Part shown: positions 27,824-37,863 of the stretch, piece by piece
Numbering within the stretch: the stretch's first letter is position 1
Layout: the number at the start of each line of letters is the position of its first letter
NCBI RefSeq assembly: GCF_003252795.1
Contig: NZ_QEPQ01000003.1
Span: 400,047 to 464,046, forward strand
Source of the DNA: Haemophilus parainfluenzae
Lineage (GTDB): Bacteria > Pseudomonadota > Gammaproteobacteria > Enterobacterales > Pasteurellaceae
Direction: 5' to 3'
DNA: 64,000 nucleotides
Program-made: the position numbers and the translations under genes
The notes under the pieces: model-generated
Seen by the model: the letters and a program-made list of their open reading frames with translations, nothing else
Told to the model about the DNA's origin: nothing
Database searches by the model: none

Positions 27824-28125
27824 ATCTTCAATATAGCTAACTCAGAGAATAAAACGAAGTGCATATTCTATCAGTTTTTGTGGGGCTTTGGGATGAGTGA
27901 AAGAGAAAAAATTTGAAGTTTTTTTAACCGCACTTTTCCCTTTCATTTTTTTGATTTTTGCGATGCTGATCGCACAGAAGTGCGGTCAAAATTTTCGTTG
28001 TTTTTCAAATCTGCTAGCTTATCCGTCGGTAAATCTGTAAAATCTCGGCTCATTTTTAATATGCGAATTTTTTGTTGCTCAATTCTGAGTAACATCATCG
28101 CCGTAATGTGTAATAACGAGGCTTT
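27824..28125. other. Intergenic region between divergent pbpG and rlmN
   Basis: 302 bases with two uptake signals facing each other (27928-27936 minus, 27979-27987 plus) and, between them, the small hairpin GCGAT-GCTG-ATCGC. The pair could fold as one large stem but has no T-run for termination. No ORF or RNA gene is visible; promoters for both flanking genes must lie here. Confidence 0.6.
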
Positions 28126-29274
28126 ATGTTAGAACAACCCCTTTCATCCGAAACGAATACAAAAAAGATTAACTTAATGGATTTAACGCGTCAGCAGATG
28201 CGTGAGTTTTTTGCTGAATTAGGCGAGAAACCATTTCGTGCAGATCAATTAGTAAAATGGATTTATCATTTTGGCGAAGATAACTTCGACAATATGACCA
28301 ATATTAATAAAAAATTACGAGAAAAATTAAAAGCGGTCGCGGAAATTAAAGCGCCAGAAGTCGCAGTTGAGCAACGCTCTGCGGATGGCACCATTAAATG
28401 GGCGATGCAGGTAGGTGAACAACAAGTTGAAACGGTCTATATTCCTGAGGCGGATCGCGCAACACTTTGTGTTTCTTCTCAAGTAGGCTGTGCCTTAGCT
28501 TGTACCTTTTGTTCGACAGCACAGCAAGGCTTTAACCGTAATTTAACGGTGTCTGAAATTATTGGGCAGGTTTGGCGTGCATCAAAAATTATCGGTAATT
28601 TTGGTGTGACGGGTGTTCGTCCGATTACCAATGTGGTGATGATGGGCATGGGTGAACCTTTGTTAAATGTGGCCAATGTTGTACCCGCGATGGAAATTAT
28701 GCTCGATGATTTCGCGTATGGATTGTCTAAACGACGCGTGACGTTATCTACTTCAGGTGTCGTGCCTGCGCTCGATATGTTACGTGATAAGATTGATGTA
28801 GCATTGGCCATTTCACTTCACGCACCTAATGATGAATTGCGTGATGAAATTATGCCGATCAATAAAAAATATAACATCAAAATGTTGATGGATTCGGTAC
28901 ATAGATACTTAGAAGTATCAAATGCTAACCATGGCAAAGTGACTATTGAATATGTGTTGTTAGATCACGTGAATGATGGTACAGAACATGCGCATCAATT
29001 AGCTCAAGTGTTAAAAAATACCCCGTGTAAAATTAACTTGATCCCATGGAACCCGTTCCCAGAAGCGCCTTATGGTAAAAGCTCAAATAGCCGTGTCGAT
29101 CGTTTCCAAAAAACCTTAATGGAATACGGTTTTACGGTGATTGTGCGCAAAACTCGTGGTGATGATATTGATGCCGCTTGTGGTCAGTTGGCGGGGGATG
29201 TGATCGACCGAACCAAACGTACAGCAATGAAACGTAAGTTTGGCGAAGGTATTGACGTAAAAGCTGTTAACTAA
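28126..29274 (+). CDS. rlmN: Dual-specificity RNA methyltransferase RlmN
   Basis: Radical-SAM enzyme that makes m2A2503 in 23S rRNA and m2A37 in some tRNAs. 382 residues; radical-SAM cluster cysteines Cys122, Cys126 and Cys129 in [10 protein letters not shown], the SAM-binding GMGEPLLN, and the C-terminal cysteine in DAACGQLAG near 355 that forms the covalent intermediate. First gene of the rlmN-pilW-rodZ-ispG-hisS-yfgM run known from related genomes. Confidence 0.96.
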   Translation: MLEQPLSSETNTKKINLMDLTRQQMREFFAELGEKPFRADQLVKWIYHFGEDNFDNMTNINKKLREKLKAVAEIKAPEVAVEQRSADGTIKWAMQVGEQQVETVYIPEADRATLCVSSQVGCALACTFCSTAQQGFNRNLTVSEIIGQVWRASKIIGNFGVTGVRPITNVVMMGMGEPLLNVANVVPAMEIMLDDFAYGLSKRRVTLSTSGVVPALDMLRDKIDVALAISLHAPNDELRDEIMPINKKYNIKMLMDSVHRYLEVSNANHGKVTIEYVLLDHVNDGTEHAHQLAQVLKNTPCKINLIPWNPFPEAPYGKSSNSRVDRFQKTLMEYGFTVIVRKTRGDDIDAACGQLAGDVIDRTKRTAMKRKFGEGIDVKAVN

Positions 29275-29343
29275 GCTAAATATAGCAATACTTGTAAAGG
29301 GAAAATGGCCTGGAGAAGAGTGATAAGATAGAGGAGTGATAAG

Positions 29344-29886
29344 ATGAAATTAATCTCAATTAACATTCTAAGTGCGGTCATTTTTCCTTTTGTTTTTTCT
29401 GCTTGCGTCTCTCAGTCTTCAGTTGACTTTAATAAACAACAAGCAGCAAAAGCCCGAGTTGAATTGGCATTAGGCTATCTGCAACAAGAGGATTTTGTTC
29501 AAGCAAAACTGAATTTAGATAAAGCCTTTGAACATGATGACCACTATTATCTTGTGCACTCGGCACTTGCGCATTTTTATCAATTACAAGGCGATACGGA
29601 AAAAGCGAAGCAAGCTTATTTACAGGCGATTAAGTTAGACGATAAGCAAGGTGATGTGTATAACAACTTCGGTGCTTTTTTATGTGGGCAAGGTGAGTTT
29701 GAACAAGCTTATTCACAATTTAATGCGGCACTCGCTGCACCGAATTATTATCATCAAGCTGATACTTACGAAAATATGGCACTTTGTGCTTTTGCCGGAA
29801 AACAAACCGATGTTTATCAACAAGCGTTGGATAAATTACGCCAAGTTGATCCTTCTAGAGCGGAAAAGCTCCGTTCACTCAAATAA
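29344..29886 (+). CDS. pilW: PilW/PilF-type TPR lipoprotein (type IV pilus stability)
   Basis: 180-residue lipoprotein: signal peptide with a C in FVFSAC at 21, then tetratricopeptide repeats (ARVELALGYLQQEDFVQAKLNL and following). Proteins of this kind are outer-membrane pilotins that support the PilQ secretin used for type IV pili and DNA uptake. The uptake signal at 29370-29378 lies inside the signal-peptide code, read Ser-Ala-Val. Its location between rlmN and rodZ is the conserved one. Confidence 0.87.
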   Translation: MKLISINILSAVIFPFVFSACVSQSSVDFNKQQAAKARVELALGYLQQEDFVQAKLNLDKAFEHDDHYYLVHSALAHFYQLQGDTEKAKQAYLQAIKLDDKQGDVYNNFGAFLCGQGEFEQAYSQFNAALAAPNYYHQADTYENMALCAFAGKQTDVYQQALDKLRQVDPSRAEKLRSLK

Positions 29887-29960
29887 TCATTGCCAAAAGC
29901 CCCTTTCGACTTTAGAATTTAGCATTTAGTTTTTTATTGCTATTTCTTTATTTTATACCT

Positions 29961-30989
29961 ATGAATACAATCCTTGAACAAACCGAAAAAACAGACATCT
30001 CCTTTGGGGATAAACTTCGTCAAACTCGCGAAGCATTAAATCTTTCTCTGGAAGATGCTGCAAAGGCGATATCTTTGCGCCCAAGTATTTTGGAGCAATT
30101 AGAAAATAATGAATTTGTCCAAAAAAATGTGCCATCAACTTTTATGAAAGGGTATGTGCGTAGTTATACAAAATTTTTACGCATTCCTGAGAGTGAATGG
30201 GCGCATTTGACCTTTGGTGAAGCATATAAAAACGATTTAGGTAAGAATGCACGCGCGACGCGTTCAGTAAACCAATACTCATCTCATAGTCGCTGGGTCG
30301 GCACACTTACAACCATTATTTTACTCGCGGCTGTTGGGATGACTGGCTTATGGTGGTGGCAGAATTATCAAAAATCAAACGAAGAACGTGATAATTTAGT
30401 GCAAACCTACGTTGAAAAAGAAAAAACAGCAGAGGCACCGGCTACTCATTCGAATGAAATTCCAGTAACAGTAAATAGTCAGCCTGCGGTGTCAAGCAAT
30501 GAAACTACGTCTGTAGCGGAAAAAATAAATAATGCTACTGAACCCGCTGTTTCAACGACTCAAGAAAATCAAGTTCAACCAGTAAGTGCAGAAGCTTCAA
30601 CTGTCGCAACTTCAGCACCTACCGTTGAACAAGCTCAAGCACCTGTTGTGGAACAAACATTACCTAATACAGAACCAACAACAGAGCCAACCGTACCAGA
30701 TGCGCAAAGTGCGGTTGAAAATCCAGCCATTTCTGAAGCGCCAACCACAGCGAAAGGCGATCTCGTTATTGAGATCACAAAGAATTCAAGTTGGATTAGT
30801 GTGAAAGACCAAAACCGTAAAGTATTAGCGCAAAAAGAATATAAACAAGGCGAAGTCTTAACCTTTAATGGTAATGACTATGCATTGATTATTGGTGCGC
30901 CGGGTAACGTTCGCATTACTTATAAAGGCGAAGCGTATCCTCTTACCGTTGATGGCCGTGTGGCTAAATTTAAATTACCAAAACCTTAA
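29961..30989 (+). CDS. rodZ: Cytoskeleton protein RodZ
   Basis: Links MreB to the wall synthesis machinery and sets rod shape. 342 residues from the ATG at 29961 (MNTILEQTEK): helix-turn-helix domain (about 15-85), a transmembrane segment near 113-133 rich in Trp (GLWWWQNYQ), a long periplasmic Thr/Pro/Glu/Val low-complexity stretch and a C-terminal DUF4115 beta domain. The frame is open upstream to a TTG at 29937, but the family start is the ATG. The uptake signal 30707-30715 falls in the low-complexity region. Confidence 0.92.
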   Translation: MNTILEQTEKTDISFGDKLRQTREALNLSLEDAAKAISLRPSILEQLENNEFVQKNVPSTFMKGYVRSYTKFLRIPESEWAHLTFGEAYKNDLGKNARATRSVNQYSSHSRWVGTLTTIILLAAVGMTGLWWWQNYQKSNEERDNLVQTYVEKEKTAEAPATHSNEIPVTVNSQPAVSSNETTSVAEKINNATEPAVSTTQENQVQPVSAEASTVATSAPTVEQAQAPVVEQTLPNTEPTTEPTVPDAQSAVENPAISEAPTTAKGDLVIEITKNSSWISVKDQNRKVLAQKEYKQGEVLTFNGNDYALIIGAPGNVRITYKGEAYPLTVDGRVAKFKLPKP

Positions 30990-31007
30990 CGAATAATTTA
31001 CGAAAGA

Positions 31008-32114
31008 ATGTCAGCAGTAAAACCTACTATCAAACGTCGTGAATCGACAAAAATTTATGTGGGCAATGTACCAATCGGTGGTGATGCGCCGATTGCCGTA
31101 CAATCCATGACAAATACTCGCACAACTGATGTTGAAGCGACCGTTGCACAGATTAAATCGTTGGAACGTGTCGGCGCAGATATTGTGCGCGTTTCTGTTC
31201 CCACCATGGATGCCGCCGAAGCGTTTAAAATCATTAAACAGCAAGTGAATGTGCCATTAGTGGCGGATATTCATTTTGACTATCGCATTGCGTTAAAAGT
31301 GGCTGAATATGGGGTGGATTGCTTACGTATTAATCCAGGTAATATCGGTCGTGAAGATCGTATTCGAGCAGTGGTTGATTGTGCACGCGATAAAAATATC
31401 CCGATCCGTATTGGTGTCAATGCTGGCTCATTAGAAAAAGACATCCAAGAGAAATTTGGCGAGCCAACACCTGAAGCCTTATTAGAGTCAGCATTACGCC
31501 ATGTTGAGATTTTAGATCGTTTGAACTTCGATCAATTTAAAGTGAGCGTAAAAGCATCTGATGTCTTCCTTGCGGTGGAATCTTACCGTTTACTGGCAAA
31601 AGCCATTAAACAGCCGTTGCATTTAGGTATTACGGAAGCAGGTGGTGCACGTGCCGGTGCGGTGAAATCTGCAATTGGTTTAGGTATGTTGTTAGCGGAA
31701 GGTATTGGTGATACCTTGCGTGTCTCTTTAGCCGCCGATCCTGTAGAAGAAATCAAAGTTGGCTTTGATATTTTGAAATCGTTACGTATTCGTTCTCGCG
31801 GGATTAACTTTATTGCTTGCCCAACTTGTTCACGTCAAGAGTTTGATGTGATTGGCACGGTGAATGCACTGGAACAACGTTTAGAAGATATTATCACCCC
31901 AATGGATGTGTCTATTATTGGTTGTGTGGTAAATGGCCCTGGTGAAGCATTAGTGTCTGACCTCGGTGTTACCGGTGGTAATAAGAAAAGTGGTTATTAT
32001 TTAGATGGCGAGCGTCAAAAAGAACGTTTTGACAACGACGCGATTATTGACCAATTAGAAGCAAAAATTCGTGCCAAAGTAGCACAACAAGATCCAAAAA
32101 ATCGAATTATTTAA
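31008..32114 (+). CDS. ispG: 4-hydroxy-3-methylbut-2-en-1-yl diphosphate synthase (flavodoxin)
   Basis: Penultimate step of the MEP isoprenoid pathway, converting MEcPP to HMBPP. 368 residues with an N-terminal TIM barrel ([15 protein letters not shown]) and C-terminal iron-sulfur domain with cysteines in [11 protein letters not shown] and [10 protein letters not shown]. Length fits the bacterial two-domain form. Begins 18 bases after rodZ and is followed by hisS after 9 bases. Confidence 0.97.
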   Translation: MSAVKPTIKRRESTKIYVGNVPIGGDAPIAVQSMTNTRTTDVEATVAQIKSLERVGADIVRVSVPTMDAAEAFKIIKQQVNVPLVADIHFDYRIALKVAEYGVDCLRINPGNIGREDRIRAVVDCARDKNIPIRIGVNAGSLEKDIQEKFGEPTPEALLESALRHVEILDRLNFDQFKVSVKASDVFLAVESYRLLAKAIKQPLHLGITEAGGARAGAVKSAIGLGMLLAEGIGDTLRVSLAADPVEEIKVGFDILKSLRIRSRGINFIACPTCSRQEFDVIGTVNALEQRLEDIITPMDVSIIGCVVNGPGEALVSDLGVTGGNKKSGYYLDGERQKERFDNDAIIDQLEAKIRAKVAQQDPKNRII

Positions 32115-32123
32115 GGAAAACTC

Positions 32124-33395
32124 GTGGCAAAAAATATTCAAGCAATTCGTGGGATGAATGACTGTTCCCCAACTGAATCTCCACTTTGGCAATGGATTGA
32201 AGGACAGGTTCGACAAATTTTAAGCAGCTACGGCTATTCAGAAGTGCGTATGCCAATCGTAGAAAGTACGCCATTATTTGCTCGTGCAATTGGTGAAGTC
32301 ACAGATGTCGTCTCAAAAGAAATGTACACATTTTGGGATAATGATGAGCAATTAACGCTTCGTCCAGAAGGTACGGCAGGATGTGTGCGTGCTGCGATTG
32401 AGCATGGTTGGATTTACAACAATGAACAACGTTTATGGTACATGGGACCGATGTTCCGTCATGAACGTCCACAAAAAGGTCGTTATCGTCAATTCCACCA
32501 AGCGGGTGTAGAAGTATTTGGTATCGCAACCCCTGAAATTGATGCGGAGCTAATTATTTTAACGGCTCGTTTGTGGAAAGCATTAGGTATTGATCAACAT
32601 GTTTCTCTTCAATTAAATTCGATTGGTTCATTAGAAGCACGTGCAAACTATCGCTCTGCATTAGTGGCCTTCTTAGAAAATCACCAAGATTTAATGAGCG
32701 AAGAAGAGAAAGAACGTCTTGTAAAAAATCCATTACGTATTTTGGATACTAAAAATCAAGCATTACAAGATGTATTGGACGGTGCGCCAAAATTATTGGA
32801 TTATTTAGACGATGAAAGTCGCGAGCATTTTGCGCAGTTATGCGGTCTATTAGATTCGGTTGGCATTCAATATGAAATTAATCCAAAATTGGTTCGTGGC
32901 TTAGACTATTATAATAAAACCGTATTTGAATGGGTGACTTCAGCATTAGGTGCACAAGGCACCGTATGTGGTGGTGGACGTTATGATGGCTTAGTTGAAC
33001 AACTTGGTGGTCACGCAACAAGCGGAGTCGGTTTCGCAATGGGCTTAGAGCGTTTAGTGCTACTCGTTCAAGAAGTGAATAAATCGATTCCGGTAAAAAG
33101 TGCGGTAGATATTTACGTTGTTTATCAAGGTGAAGGCACAACATTAGCCGCATTCCAACTCGCTGAAAAACTTCGCTCAGAATTACCGCACTTAAGCACC
33201 ATGTTGCATTGCAGCGGCGGTAACTTTAAAAAACAATTTAAACGCGCTGATAAATCAGGTGCAACCCTTGCCCTTGTGCTCGGTGAAAGCGAAGTGCAAA
33301 ATAATCAAGTAGTGGTAAAACACTTACTTGGCGCAGCTGAGCAACAAACCATTGATGTGACCAATTTAATTGAACACGTGAAAGCTCAATTTTAA
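32124..33395 (+). CDS. hisS: Histidyl-tRNA synthetase
   Basis: Class II aminoacyl-tRNA synthetase, 423 residues. Motif 1 region near RGMNDCSP, motif 2 [17 protein letters not shown], the histidine-specific [16 protein letters not shown] and [10 protein letters not shown], motif 3 [11 protein letters not shown] and a C-terminal anticodon-binding domain. The start is GTG, with AAGGA upstream. An uptake signal (33099-33107) is read Ser-Ala-Val near the start of the anticodon domain. Confidence 0.97.
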   Translation: MAKNIQAIRGMNDCSPTESPLWQWIEGQVRQILSSYGYSEVRMPIVESTPLFARAIGEVTDVVSKEMYTFWDNDEQLTLRPEGTAGCVRAAIEHGWIYNNEQRLWYMGPMFRHERPQKGRYRQFHQAGVEVFGIATPEIDAELIILTARLWKALGIDQHVSLQLNSIGSLEARANYRSALVAFLENHQDLMSEEEKERLVKNPLRILDTKNQALQDVLDGAPKLLDYLDDESREHFAQLCGLLDSVGIQYEINPKLVRGLDYYNKTVFEWVTSALGAQGTVCGGGRYDGLVEQLGGHATSGVGFAMGLERLVLLVQEVNKSIPVKSAVDIYVVYQGEGTTLAAFQLAEKLRSELPHLSTMLHCSGGNFKKQFKRADKSGATLALVLGESEVQNNQVVVKHLLGAAEQQTIDVTNLIEHVKAQF

Positions 33396-33413
33396 TTTTA
33401 GAAGGATAGGAAA

Positions 33414-34028
33414 ATGGCATATACCATTGAAGAAGAACAAGAACTGAATCAGTTAAAAGAGTGGTGGAAAGACAATGGCAAAGCCATTATTGCCGCTTTT
33501 ATTCTTGGCGTAGGCGGGATGTTGGGCTGGCGTTATTGGCAGTCTTATCAAGCTAATCAAATCATGCAAGCGTCTGCTGAATATGATGCTCTAGTTTATA
33601 CTGCAAACAAAGATGCCGCAGCACAACAAGCTAAAGTGGCTGAATTTGTGAAAGCACATGATAAAACCAGCTATGCGGTATTTAGCTTATTAGATGAAGC
33701 AAAAGGTTTCGTTGCAAAACAAGATTACGCTTCTGCTGAAAACAGTTTGAAACAAGCGATTGCTCAATCACAAGATGATATCTTAACGTCTCTTGCGGCA
33801 CTTCGTTTGTCAGCCGTGCAATTCCAACAAGGTCAATTTGATGCCGCATTAGCAAGTCTAAATCAAGTGAAAAGCCAAGGCTTTAGTGCGCGTAAAGATC
33901 TTTTAGCGGGCGATATTCAAGTCGCAAAAGGTGATGTGAATGGTGCTAAAGCAAGTTTTGAAAATGCACAGAAAAACGGTAACCCGTTAGAAAAACAAAT
34001 GGCGCAGATGAAATTAAATAATCTGTAA
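33414..34028 (+). CDS. yfgM: YfgM-family ancillary SecYEG translocon subunit
   Basis: 204 residues: short cytoplasmic N-terminus (AYTIEEEQELNQLKEWWKDNG), one transmembrane helix near 24-41, then periplasmic tetratricopeptide-like repeats. In E. coli YfgM associates with PpiD at the translocon; ppiD is also in this window. In E. coli it is followed by bamB and der; here a terminator and an unrelated membrane methyltransferase gene follow. Confidence 0.92.
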   Translation: MAYTIEEEQELNQLKEWWKDNGKAIIAAFILGVGGMLGWRYWQSYQANQIMQASAEYDALVYTANKDAAAQQAKVAEFVKAHDKTSYAVFSLLDEAKGFVAKQDYASAENSLKQAIAQSQDDILTSLAALRLSAVQFQQGQFDAALASLNQVKSQGFSARKDLLAGDIQVAKGDVNGAKASFENAQKNGNPLEKQMAQMKLNNL

Positions 34029-34038
34029 TATTTTAATT

Positions 34039-34062
34039 AGCCCGAATTGTTCGGGCTTTTTT
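34039..34062 (+). terminator. Terminator after yfgM
   Basis: AGCCCGAA (34039-34046), 3-base loop, TTCGGGCT (34050-34057), then TTTTT. It overlaps the alternative upstream start region of the next frame, which argues for the later ATG there. Confidence 0.92.
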
Positions 34063-34079
34063 ATTGGATTTTTGATCTT

Positions 34080-34523
34080 ATGATTCAGAAACCTATTTTG
34101 CCGCCACCTGTTATTTTTCTTGGTTGTGCACTTATCATGGCATATTTGCCTAATCTTTATCCGTTATCAACCAATGTACTCATTGCTTATTTGATGGTAT
34201 TGGTTTCTTCTGTCATCGCTTTTTTTAGTCTTTGGCAATTCTATAAAAGAAAAGCAAATATCAATCCAATTCACTTAGAAAAAAGTGATGTGTTTGTGGC
34301 AAATGGTATTTATCGTTTTAGCCGTAATCCCATGTATTTAAGCTTAGCGGGTTTGTTAGTGGCATGGGCGGTTTATTTGCAAAGTGCGGTCAGTTTTCTC
34401 GGTGTTTTTCTGTTTATTTATCTCATCACACAATGGCAAATTAAGCCTGAAGAATACTGGTTAGAGAAGATGTTTGGTGAGTCTTATTTAGCTTATAAGA
34501 AAAAAGTCAGACGTTGGATTTAA
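34080..34523 (+). CDS. Isoprenylcysteine carboxyl methyltransferase-like membrane protein
   Basis: 147-residue integral membrane protein with about four hydrophobic helices and the C-terminal pattern of the ICMT/PEMT superfamily: NGIYRFSRNPMYLSLAG, then EYWLEKMFGESYLAYKKKVRRW. The family transfers methyl groups from SAM to small or lipid substrates; the bacterial substrate here is unknown. The frame opens at 34047 but that start lies inside a terminator, so the ATG at 34080 (MIQKPILPPP) is chosen. Uptake signal 34382-34390 is read Ser-Ala-Val. Confidence 0.82.
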   Translation: MIQKPILPPPVIFLGCALIMAYLPNLYPLSTNVLIAYLMVLVSSVIAFFSLWQFYKRKANINPIHLEKSDVFVANGIYRFSRNPMYLSLAGLLVAWAVYLQSAVSFLGVFLFIYLITQWQIKPEEYWLEKMFGESYLAYKKKVRRWI

Positions 34524-34528
34524 CCAAT

Positions 34529-34562
34529 AAAAAAAATCGCCTAAAAAAAGGCGATTTTTTAC
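34529..34562. terminator. Bidirectional terminator
   Basis: AAAAAATCGCC (34531-34541) with GGCGATTTTTT (34550-34560), between the plus-strand methyltransferase-like gene and minus-strand sodA. Confidence 0.92.
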
Positions 34563-34576
34563 ATTTTGAAAAGCGA

Positions 34577-35224
34577 TTATTTAGCTGAACATCCGCAGTT
34601 TGCTAATTTTTTAGCTAAACGCTCTGCCACGAAATCCCAGTTCACTACGTTCCAGAATTCTTTGATGTAGTCTGGACGACGGTTTTGGAATTTCAAGTAG
34701 TAAGCGTGTTCCCAAACGTCTAAACCTAAAAGTGGGAAACCTTCACAACCAGCGATTTCTTTACCCATTAATGGAGAATCTTGGTTTGCGGTAGAAACAA
34801 CAGATAATTTACCTTGGTTAATCACTAACCATGCCCAACCTGAACCGAAACGAGTCGCTGCTGCTTTTTCAAATTCAGCTTTGAAGTTTTCTACAGAACC
34901 GAAATCACGTTCGATAGCTGCTTTTAAATCACCTTGTAAAGTTGTGCCTTTTTTCAATGATTTCCAGAATAAGCTGTGGTTTGCGTGACCGCCAGCGTTG
35001 TTACGTAATGCAGTACGTTTTTCAGCTGGGATTTTATCTAATTGGCTGATTAATTGGCCTGCACACATTTCAGAAAATTCAGCGGGTAAAGTTTCTAACA
35101 CGGCATTTGCATTATTTACATATGCTTGGTGGTGTTTAGAGTGGTGAATTTCCATTGTTTGTGCATCAAAATGTGGTTCTAACGCATCATAAGCGTAGCC
35201 TAATTCAGGTAGAGTATAAGACAT
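34577..35224 (-). CDS. sodA: Superoxide dismutase, Mn/Fe family
   Basis: Converts superoxide to hydrogen peroxide and oxygen. 215 residues; metal ligands His27, His83 (in [10 protein letters not shown]) and Asp/His in LDVWEHAYY. The Gly-Gly before the His pair and the DVWEHAYYL segment are of the Mn-type SodA pattern, but metal choice cannot be proved by sequence. Its upstream region has a 24-bp dyad and an FNR-like site. The C-terminal NCGCSAK tail with two cysteines is unusual for SodA. Confidence 0.93.
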   Translation of the reverse strand: MSYTLPELGYAYDALEPHFDAQTMEIHHSKHHQAYVNNANAVLETLPAEFSEMCAGQLISQLDKIPAEKRTALRNNAGGHANHSLFWKSLKKGTTLQGDLKAAIERDFGSVENFKAEFEKAAATRFGSGWAWLVINQGKLSVVSTANQDSPLMGKEIAGCEGFPLLGLDVWEHAYYLKFQNRRPDYIKEFWNVVNWDFVAERLAKKLANCGCSAK

Positions 35225-35259
35225 AATATGTTCCTTTTTTAAATGAAGTTAAGGTAATG

Positions 35260-35283
35260 TTTTTGATAAAACAACATCAAAAA
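35260..35283. promoter_or_regulatory. Dyad upstream of sodA
   Basis: TTTTTGAT-N8-ATCAAAAA, perfect 8-bp arms, 36-59 bases before the sodA start codon. It is either an operator or a leader hairpin; the 8-base spacer is too long for an FNR site. Confidence 0.45.
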
Positions 35284-35306
35284 GTAACTAAATAGTAGCA
35301 GAAAAT

Positions 35307-35320
35307 TTGATTTAGATCAG
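35307..35320. promoter_or_regulatory. FNR-like site between sodA and ccmA
   Basis: TTGAT-TTAG-ATCAG matches the FNR consensus TTGAT-N4-ATCAA at nine of ten positions. It is about 90 bases from the sodA start and about 190 from ccmA, so sodA repression is the more likely role; FNR represses sodA in E. coli. Confidence 0.5.
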
Positions 35321-35507
35321 TAAATCTTTTAATTATTTGATTATCTGATGAAAAAGCTAGGAAAATTTAGTTTGTTTTAAATCAATAAACACACCGATCT
35401 ACTTCTAAATAGTTATACCTTTTAGCCCTTAAAATCTCGTCAAAATTTCCCCTTGTGGTAGAATACCCGCTGATTTTTCACAAGATTTTATTTTTAAGGC
35501 TGAGACT

Positions 35508-36149
35508 ATGTTTCCTGCTCATCAACTTCAATTAGAACAATTAGCGTGCCAACGGGGCGATCGCGTGTTGTTCACTGATCTTTCACTGCAATTTCAAAGC
35601 GGTGATTTCGTGCAAATTGAAGGGCACAATGGTATCGGTAAAACAAGTTTATTGCGGATTTTAGCCGGCCTTGCACAACCTGTAGAAGGTAAAGTGCGGT
35701 GGAATTCAGAAGAGATTACAAAACAACGCGAAGAATACCATCATCAGTTACTTTATCTCGGCCATCATTCTGGTGTGAAACCTGAATTAACGGCATGGGA
35801 AAATTTAAAATTTTATCAGCAGATTAGTCAAAGCCAGCAAGGCACCGATATTTTATGGGATGTGTTGGAAACAGTAGGTTTACTTGGACGTGAAGATTTG
35901 CCGGCAGCTCAACTTTCAGCGGGTCAGCAAAAGCGCATTGCCTTGGCGAGATTATGGATCTCGGAAGCACCACTTTGGATTTTGGATGAACCTTTTACAG
36001 CAATAGATAAAAAAGGGGTTGAAGTTTTGACCGCACTTTTTGAAAATCATGCTAAAAAAGGTGGAATAGTGATTTTAACGAGCCATCAAGAAGTGCCAAG
36101 TAGCTTATTGAAGAAAATTAATCTTGCTGATTATAAATATAACCCTTAG
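35508..36149 (+). CDS. ccmA: Heme exporter ATP-binding protein CcmA
   Basis: ATPase of the CcmABCD complex that releases holo-CcmE for cytochrome c maturation. 213 residues, short as usual for CcmA, with Walker [10 protein letters not shown], signature LSAGQQKR, Walker B LWILDEPF and the switch His in LTSHQE. First gene of ccmABCDEFGHI. Contains two uptake signals read as Lys-Val-Arg (35692-35700) and Thr-Ala-Leu (36030-36038). Confidence 0.95.
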   Translation: MFPAHQLQLEQLACQRGDRVLFTDLSLQFQSGDFVQIEGHNGIGKTSLLRILAGLAQPVEGKVRWNSEEITKQREEYHHQLLYLGHHSGVKPELTAWENLKFYQQISQSQQGTDILWDVLETVGLLGREDLPAAQLSAGQQKRIALARLWISEAPLWILDEPFTAIDKKGVEVLTALFENHAKKGGIVILTSHQEVPSSLLKKINLADYKYNP

Positions 36150-36155
36150 ATTTTT

Positions 36156-36821
36156 ATGATATTTTTACAGATTATAAAGCGTGAGCTGAAGATTGCGACC
36201 CGTAAACAAGCGGAAATTTTAAATCCGCTTTGGTTCTTTTTGATTGTCATCACGCTATTTCCATTAGTCATTGGGCCGGATCCTAAATTACTTTCTCGCA
36301 TCGCACCTGGCGTTGCTTGGGTGGCAGCATTGCTTTCTGCATTGCTGTCTTTTGAACGCTTATTCCGAGATGACTTTATTGATGGCTCTTTAGAACAATT
36401 GATGCTCACGGCTCAACCTTTAGCGCTAACGGCACTCGCAAAAGTTATTGCGCACTGGCTATTAACTGGTTTGCCGTTAATTTTACTGTCACCCATTGCC
36501 GCTTTATTGCTCTCGTTAGAAGTGAATATTTGGTGGGCATTGGTACTTACACTCTTAGTAGGCACACCGATTTTAAGCTGTATTGGTGCAATTGGTGTGG
36601 CATTGACAGTGGGGTTGCGTAAAGGTGGCGTATTGCTGAGTTTACTTGTGGTACCATTATTTATTCCGGTTTTAATTTTTGCCTCAGCAATTTTAGATGC
36701 CGCCGCGTTAAATCTCCCTTATGGTGGACAACTTGCTATTTTAGGCGCAATTTTGGCTGGTGCAATAACGTTATCACCTTTTGCGATTGCCGCTGCACTA
36801 CGAATTAGTTTAGATAATTAA
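36156..36821 (+). CDS. ccmB: Heme exporter membrane protein CcmB
   Basis: 221-residue permease with about six transmembrane helices; partner of CcmA. Conserved features include the N-terminal IIKRELKIATRKQAEILNPL and FERLFRDDFIDGSLEQL. Begins 6 bases after ccmA; ccmC follows after a 68-base gap containing an uptake signal. Confidence 0.94.
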   Translation: MIFLQIIKRELKIATRKQAEILNPLWFFLIVITLFPLVIGPDPKLLSRIAPGVAWVAALLSALLSFERLFRDDFIDGSLEQLMLTAQPLALTALAKVIAHWLLTGLPLILLSPIAALLLSLEVNIWWALVLTLLVGTPILSCIGAIGVALTVGLRKGGVLLSLLVVPLFIPVLIFASAILDAAALNLPYGGQLAILGAILAGAITLSPFAIAAALRISLDN

Positions 36822-36889
36822 TCATCATGATGGTGAAAGTGCGGTCAGATTTTTAACTGTTTTTTATTTTTTGGAATTAAGGATCTTTT

Positions 36890-37630
36890 ATGTGGAAGTG
36901 GTTACATCCTTACGCAAAACATGAAACCCAATATCATTTATGTGGCAAATTGAGCCCATTTTTTGGTGTGATTGCGGTTTTATTATTGGCTGTTGGAATC
37001 GTTTGGGGTTTAGCTTATGCGCCGGCAGATTATCAGCAAGGCAATAGTTTCCGAATTATGTATGTGCATGTGCCGGCGGCGATTTGGTCAATGGGCGTAT
37101 ATGGCTCGATGGCGATTGCTGCGATTATTGCGTTAGTTTGGCAAATTAAAGCTGCACATCTTTCGATGGTTGCCATGGCGCCAATTGGTGCGATGTTTAC
37201 CTTTATCGCGTTAGTCACAGGTGCAATTTGGGGTAAACCAATGTGGGGAACCTGGTGGGTGTGGGATGCGCGTTTAACCGCAGAACTCATTCTTTTCTTC
37301 TTATATATCGGTGTATTAGCCCTTTATTCTGCATTTTCTGATCGTGCGGTGGGCGCAAAATCAGCGGGAATCTTGTGTATTGTTGGCGTAGTGAATTTAC
37401 CAATTATTCACTTTTCCGTAGAGTGGTGGAATACTTTACACCAAGGGGCAAGTATCACGAAGTTTGAAAAACCTTCAATTGCAACGCCAATGTTAATTCC
37501 ACTGATTTTATGTATTTTGGGATTTTTATTTTTATCCATTTGGTTTACGCTTGTGCGTTACCGCGTTGAATTGCTAAAAGAAGACAGCAAACGCCCATGG
37601 GTAAAAGAGTTAGCAAGTAAGCTGAAATAG
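36890..37630 (+). CDS. ccmC: Heme transporter CcmC
   Basis: 246-residue membrane protein with six helices and the WWD-type heme-handling motif GTWWVWDARLT near 121-131, flanked by conserved histidines (VHVPAA, NLPIIHFSVEWW). It loads heme onto CcmE in the periplasm. The length and position identify it over CcmF. Confidence 0.96.
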   Translation: MWKWLHPYAKHETQYHLCGKLSPFFGVIAVLLLAVGIVWGLAYAPADYQQGNSFRIMYVHVPAAIWSMGVYGSMAIAAIIALVWQIKAAHLSMVAMAPIGAMFTFIALVTGAIWGKPMWGTWWVWDARLTAELILFFLYIGVLALYSAFSDRAVGAKSAGILCIVGVVNLPIIHFSVEWWNTLHQGASITKFEKPSIATPMLIPLILCILGFLFLSIWFTLVRYRVELLKEDSKRPWVKELASKLK

Positions 37631-37659
37631 TTTTTTATTTTTATTTTAGGGAGCGGAAA

Positions 37660-37863
37660 ATGTTTTTCCAAAGTTGGAGTGATTTTATCAATATGGGAGG
37701 CTACGGTTTTTATGTGTGGCTTTCCTATGGCATTAGCCTTGTGGCAATGATCATTTTGGCGATACAAAGCGTCAAGGGTCGTAAAGCAGTATTAAAAGAA
37801 GTGTTACACGAGCAACAACGTGAAGCTCGTTTAAACCAAGCAAATAAAGGGAATACGCTATGA
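37660..37863 (+). CDS. ccmD: Heme exporter protein CcmD
   Basis: 67-residue single-pass membrane protein, with the conserved [15 protein letters not shown] and a basic cytoplasmic tail. It stabilises the CcmC-CcmE complex. AGGGAG precedes the ATG. Its stop overlaps the ccmE start as ATGA. Confidence 0.92.
   Translation: MFFQSWSDFINMGGYGFYVWLSYGISLVAMIILAIQSVKGRKAVLKEVLHEQQREARLNQANKGNTL

Noticed and set aside
30000..31000. Low-complexity section of rodZ as a repeat element
   Set aside because: It is the Thr/Pro/Glu/Val linker normal for RodZ, with no DNA-level tandem repeat.
34047..34079. Upstream start for the membrane methyltransferase-like gene
   Set aside because: It lies inside the yfgM terminator stem; the ATG at 34080 gives a normal start.
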